Part shown: positions 60,568 to 64,000 of the stretch, piece after piece
Layout: the number at the start of each line of letters is the position of its first letter
How positions within the stretch are numbered: the stretch's first letter is position 1
NCBI RefSeq assembly: GCF_018446385.1
Contig: NC_056001.1
Span: 7,211,600-7,275,599, forward strand
DNA length: 64,000 bases
Direction of reading: 5' to 3'
Source of the DNA: Zingiber officinale
Taxonomy: Eukaryota > Streptophyta > Magnoliopsida > Zingiberales > Zingiberaceae
Translations under genes and position numbers: made by a program
The notes under the pieces: model-generated
The model's database searches: none
What the model saw: the letters and a program-made list of their open reading frames with translations, nothing else
Told to the model about the DNA's origin: nothing

Positions 60568-62830
60568 ATGGCTCGTTCACCTTCTCCTCCTCCCGGCATA
60601 CCCGACCTGTAGTATACTTCCACTTCATCAAACTTTAATAGCAATGAAGTGGACCAAATAAAAATGACCTACCAAATTCCTCCCGATCATAAAATTGCTA
60701 TCTCTTCCAGCTATGATCGTCCCCACACACCCCTTGACGATTCTCTTACTTTTTTCAAGGGCCAGCTTTACGCCGACCTTTGTTTCCCGATACACCCCTT
60801 CTTTTCTGAAATTTACCAATGAGCAACTGGTGTCTAACTCTTTTAGGCTACTCTGTGGGGTTGTAGTGTTGTTTCGTTTGTATAGAATCCCTCTTCGCCC
60901 ATGTATTTTCCATTACTTCTGTTATCCTAAGCAATCTGAGTTGGGCATCTTCCTTTTCCAAGCTCGGGTAGGCATTGTATACTTCAACAAAATTCCCTCA
61001 TCCAATAAAGGTCGGAAGTCTCATTACTTTTACGTCCAACTTCCTGACTGGGTTGCTTTCTCGACCGGCTGACAAATGGAGTTGCTCAACCCTCCCAAGT
61101 TGGGCAAATATAGGTGGGAGCCGGCATACCTTCAAGCTGCTATGCAGCTAACCGACCTGAAATATCATATCCATAGGTTGCTAAAAGAGGGTGTTTTGTA
61201 CATGTTCAGGCTAAGTCCTATTTATGCACGACTGCCCAACCCTTTTGGTGAGCAATTTTTCCTTCTATCATTTTTGGATTTAATTGATTTTTTTTCTTCT
61301 TTTTTGCAGCTAAAGTAATGTTGAAGGCTCTGCTCAACGAATCTACAAAGTTAGCTGATGAAGAGGTCAAAGCTAGAGGAGCTGCTAAACTAGAGAGCCA
61401 TTGGCTCTTGTCGGTCGGAACATCTGAAGGGCCGACCGGCGATGAAAAATGAGTCGGGTAGCGGGCCACCGCTAACACTGAAGAACTACCTCCCGAGCGC
61501 CCTTCATTGGTGCCCATAGTAGTTCCTTCAGAGTCCACAACATCCGCCAATCGTTACTCCAGCGCCAGCATTGCAAAAGGCTTCAAACGAAAACTTTTGC
61601 CTGATCAACGACCTCCGCTCAGCCGAGCTCTGCTGCATCGATCGTTCGACCACCTTTTGAGCGAGGGGAAAGTTCTACCTCTATTGTTCCCGAGAGAGCA
61701 ACCAGTCGATCGACTCCACCCTCATCCGATCGGACGCCTTCCTTATCTAAACTGCCTGCCGATGTTATCCCCGCTCGGCCTATAGCTTATCTGATGCCTC
61801 CCCCGGACGACCCAATAGCTCCATTCTCCACCATCCGTTCAACTCCCATGTCCAAATCCAAAAGTAAGTCTAGCTCGGAACCCATCAGCTCGAGCCCTCG
61901 CTGGCACATCATGGTCGTCCTCAGATTGCCCACTGATGAGTGGTGTTATCCGGACCCCAGCGAGCCCCGCTCCCCTAACACAAGATCAGAATCCAAGGAC
62001 CCTTGGCTCAAACTTGGGCAGGCGCTAGAGCCCGGGCGACGACGAGCTCGTCGATCGTTTTAGCTTAAATTCCATTGGGGTGAGTGTAGTTATTATTTAT
62101 ACCTTTATGTCTCCTAGTCGAATTCACTTGAACTCTTTTTCACTTTAACAGTTTTGGGTGGGCGACTTGGCTTTGTGCTAGAGTCTGGCTCAACTGAATC
62201 ACGAGTACAAGCAGCTACAAGAAACAGCTGGGGGAACGGGTGCCTCCAAACTTCTATCGAACAACTAACTGCTACAGTAGCCCAACTAAAGGAGGATTTG
62301 GAAAAATAGTTTGAGCAGCTTCTGGCGTCCGAGCGGGCATTGATCATGGTGAAGGACAAAAATCACAACCAAGCCATTGAGCTCGAGAAGCTGAGAAAAC
62401 ATACCCACAATTTTGAATCAAAGATTAGCTCAGTGAATGCCAGGAAGCTCGGGTCCATTAAAGACTTGGACATCAAGAATAAAAAGGCTCAGGTCCTGGC
62501 TAAGAAACTCAAAGAGGCATCAGCCGCTCTGGGCCGAACGACCGAGCAAGCTAGCCGTGAACTTCAGCTTGAGGAGCGCCAACGATTAATAGATGAGAAA
62601 GATGCAGAGCTGCAAGCCTTAAAAGCCAACTGGAAACTTCAAAGGCCGAATTTTCTAAGTTCAAGGAGGAAGAGCCCAGTTGGTTGGAAACGCACAGGGT
62701 GGATTCTCTTCGCTTGAGAGATTTCAACCAGCTGTTAATTGACCGGACCATTAAACTGTTCGGGTATGACATTGAAGGGACCCTCAAACAGCTGAAGGAG
62801 GATGGTTATCTCTCTACCGAGGTTCCCTAG
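60568..62830 (+). pseudogene. Retroelement ORF, putative gypsy type transposon family, with coiled coil
   Basis: The ATG at 60568 opens a frame broken early by stops. Segments read YADLCFPIHPFFSEIY, NSFRLLCGVVVLFRLYRIPL, FHYFCYPKQSELGIFLFQAR, and HYFYVQLPDWVAFSTG, then KLGKYRWEPAYLQAAMQLTD and LKYHIHRLLKEGVLYMFRLS. These are hallmarks of the plant protein family called putative gypsy type transposon (PF04195). A GTGAGC donor (61248) and TTTTTTGCAG acceptor (61309) suggest an intron, after which KVMLKALLNESTKLADEEVK follows. From 62340 is a long coiled coil (VLAKKLKEASAALGRTTEQA, EERQRLIDEKDAELQALKAN). Function of the family is not known; it accompanies Gypsy-derived elements. Multiple stops and a frameshift near 60810 kill it. 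Confidence 0.65.
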
Positions 62831-63109
62831 ACCTTCATCAAAAGGTAGAAAATCTTGGAGGTGATCCCAAGCGATGTCATTGCCGACTTAGCGTAGTATT
62901 TTTGTCAGTGATTCTTTAAAAAAGTTAAGAGACTTTTCAAGTTTGATGTTGTGTATGCTTGTTCTATGCCTTAGAATTTTCATCGTTTGGATGATTTAAC
63001 TTATAATCGTACTTCTTTTGTCTCTTAGACTTAGATTTTTTTTATCTACTCAAGCAATACTATAAAGAACCTTCATTGTAGTGGTCTATTGGAATTTCGA
63101 GAGAGCTTC

Positions 63110-63870
63110 AACACTTAACGGCGAAAGCAAGTTCACCTGTAACTCAGCCGCTCACCCTGAATCTCTGAGACTTAGTCACTGAACAAGCTTTGTTATAAGA
63201 TGGTCAATCGGCCCTCTTGCCTAAGTTTCTGGTGTGAGAGCATGCCCACTTATAACTCAGTCGAACGACACGAAAGTCTGAATACTTAGGCATGAGAGCA
63301 TGCACACTTATAACTCAGTCGAACGACACGAAAGTCTGAATACTTAGGCGTGAGAGCAAGATCACTTATAACTCGGCTGAACGGCACGAGAGTCTAAATA
63401 CTTAAGCGTGAGAGCAAGCTCACTTATAACTCGACTAAATGGCACGAAAGTCTAAATACTTAGGCGTGAGAGCATACTCACTTATAATTCGGCCGAGTGC
63501 ATAAGAGTCTGGGACTTGGTCGTAAGGGCAAGCTCACTTATAACTTAGCCGAGCGACGAGAGAGTCTGAGAATTGGTCGTGAGAGCATGCTCACTTATAA
63601 CTAAGTCGAACGACATAAGAGTCTAGATACTTAGGCGTGAGAGCATGCTCACTTATAACTCGGTCGAGCGGCACGAGAGTTAGGGACTTGGTCGTGAGAA
63701 TCATCCCACTTATAACTCGGCAGAACGGCGTGAGAGTCTGGATACTTGAGCGTGGGAGCAAGCTCACTTATAACTCGGTCGAACAACACGATAGTCTGGG
63801 ACTTGGTCGTGAGAGCAAGCTCACTTATAACACGGCCGAACGACGCGAGAGTCTGGATACTTAATTATTT
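63110..63870. repeat. Tandem array, period about 58 bp, some thirteen copies
   Basis: Units of the form GTGAGAGCAAGCTCACTTAT then AACTCGGCCGAACGGCACGA, GAGTCTGGATACTTAGGC repeat head to tail from about 63118 to 63865. They differ in a few positions; lengths vary by one to three bases. It lies 3' of the putative gypsy type transposon ORF and probably belongs to that element. Confidence 0.9.
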
Positions 63871-64000
63871 TTCGCTTAAAACTTCCTACATTTATAGAAC
63901 AATAATTTTTACAATTTACATAAATTTAGCGTAAACTTACTACCCGACCCAATAGGCCTATAGATGGATTACGTTGCATGGTCGATCCAGGTTTTTTCCA

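Overview
This is a 64 kb stretch of plant nuclear DNA, AT-rich and dominated by nested transposable elements, with a few split genes between them. Introns with GT/AG borders, LTR retrotransposons primed by initiator tRNA-Met, CACTA, hAT-like and Mutator-like DNA elements and a TRIM all point to a flowering plant. GC-rich exons and the SIRE/Maximus-like LTR families suggest a monocot, perhaps Zingiberales; that placement is inference.

Layout. At 130-412 (minus) lie three exons of a SYP13-like Qa-SNARE running off the left edge. From about 1.6 to 7.5 kb is a decayed Copia element, split in its gag by a complete gag-only LTR element (2479-6746, TSD CCTAC). From 7.7 to 12.6 kb is a CACTA transposase remnant carrying a solo LTR (8795-10304, TSD ATATA) and another LTR-like insertion. 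A hAT-like MITE (12842-13347), a Mutator-like MITE (17592-18298) and a second gag-type LTR element (13924-17583, TSD ATTAT, landed inside the MITE's own target duplication) follow, then a foldback element (18580-19206). The interval 19.2-23.0 kb is quiet; a small GC-rich single-exon gene with a TATA box sits at 23079-23540.

From 24.6 to 40.8 kb is a second nest: a Gypsy-type LTR split by a 1.8 kb solo LTR, a complete 659 bp TRIM, and a decayed Copia element split by a 5.1 kb Pack-CACTA that carries pieces of two host genes (a WW-domain DEAD-box RNA helicase and an MMS21/HPY2-type SUMO ligase). Several LTR fragments follow. The gene-bearing part is 47.2-52.6 kb: an intact-looking bHLH gene (262 aa, BEE/HBI-like) and an intact-looking R2R3-MYB gene (265 aa, subgroup 20), both on the plus strand. 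At 55.9-58.6 kb (minus) is a broken mannose-6-phosphate isomerase gene. The right end (59-64 kb) is a Gypsy LTR fragment, a retroelement ORF of the putative gypsy type transposon family, and a tandem array with a period near 58 bp.

The most unusual signal is structural. Several unrelated LTRs and the TRIM carry arrays of short hairpins whose arms differ from copy to copy but stay complementary, with an inner GGTCA/TGACC stem. In the SIRE-like LTRs, other family-specific palindrome arrays sit directly next to the TATA box.
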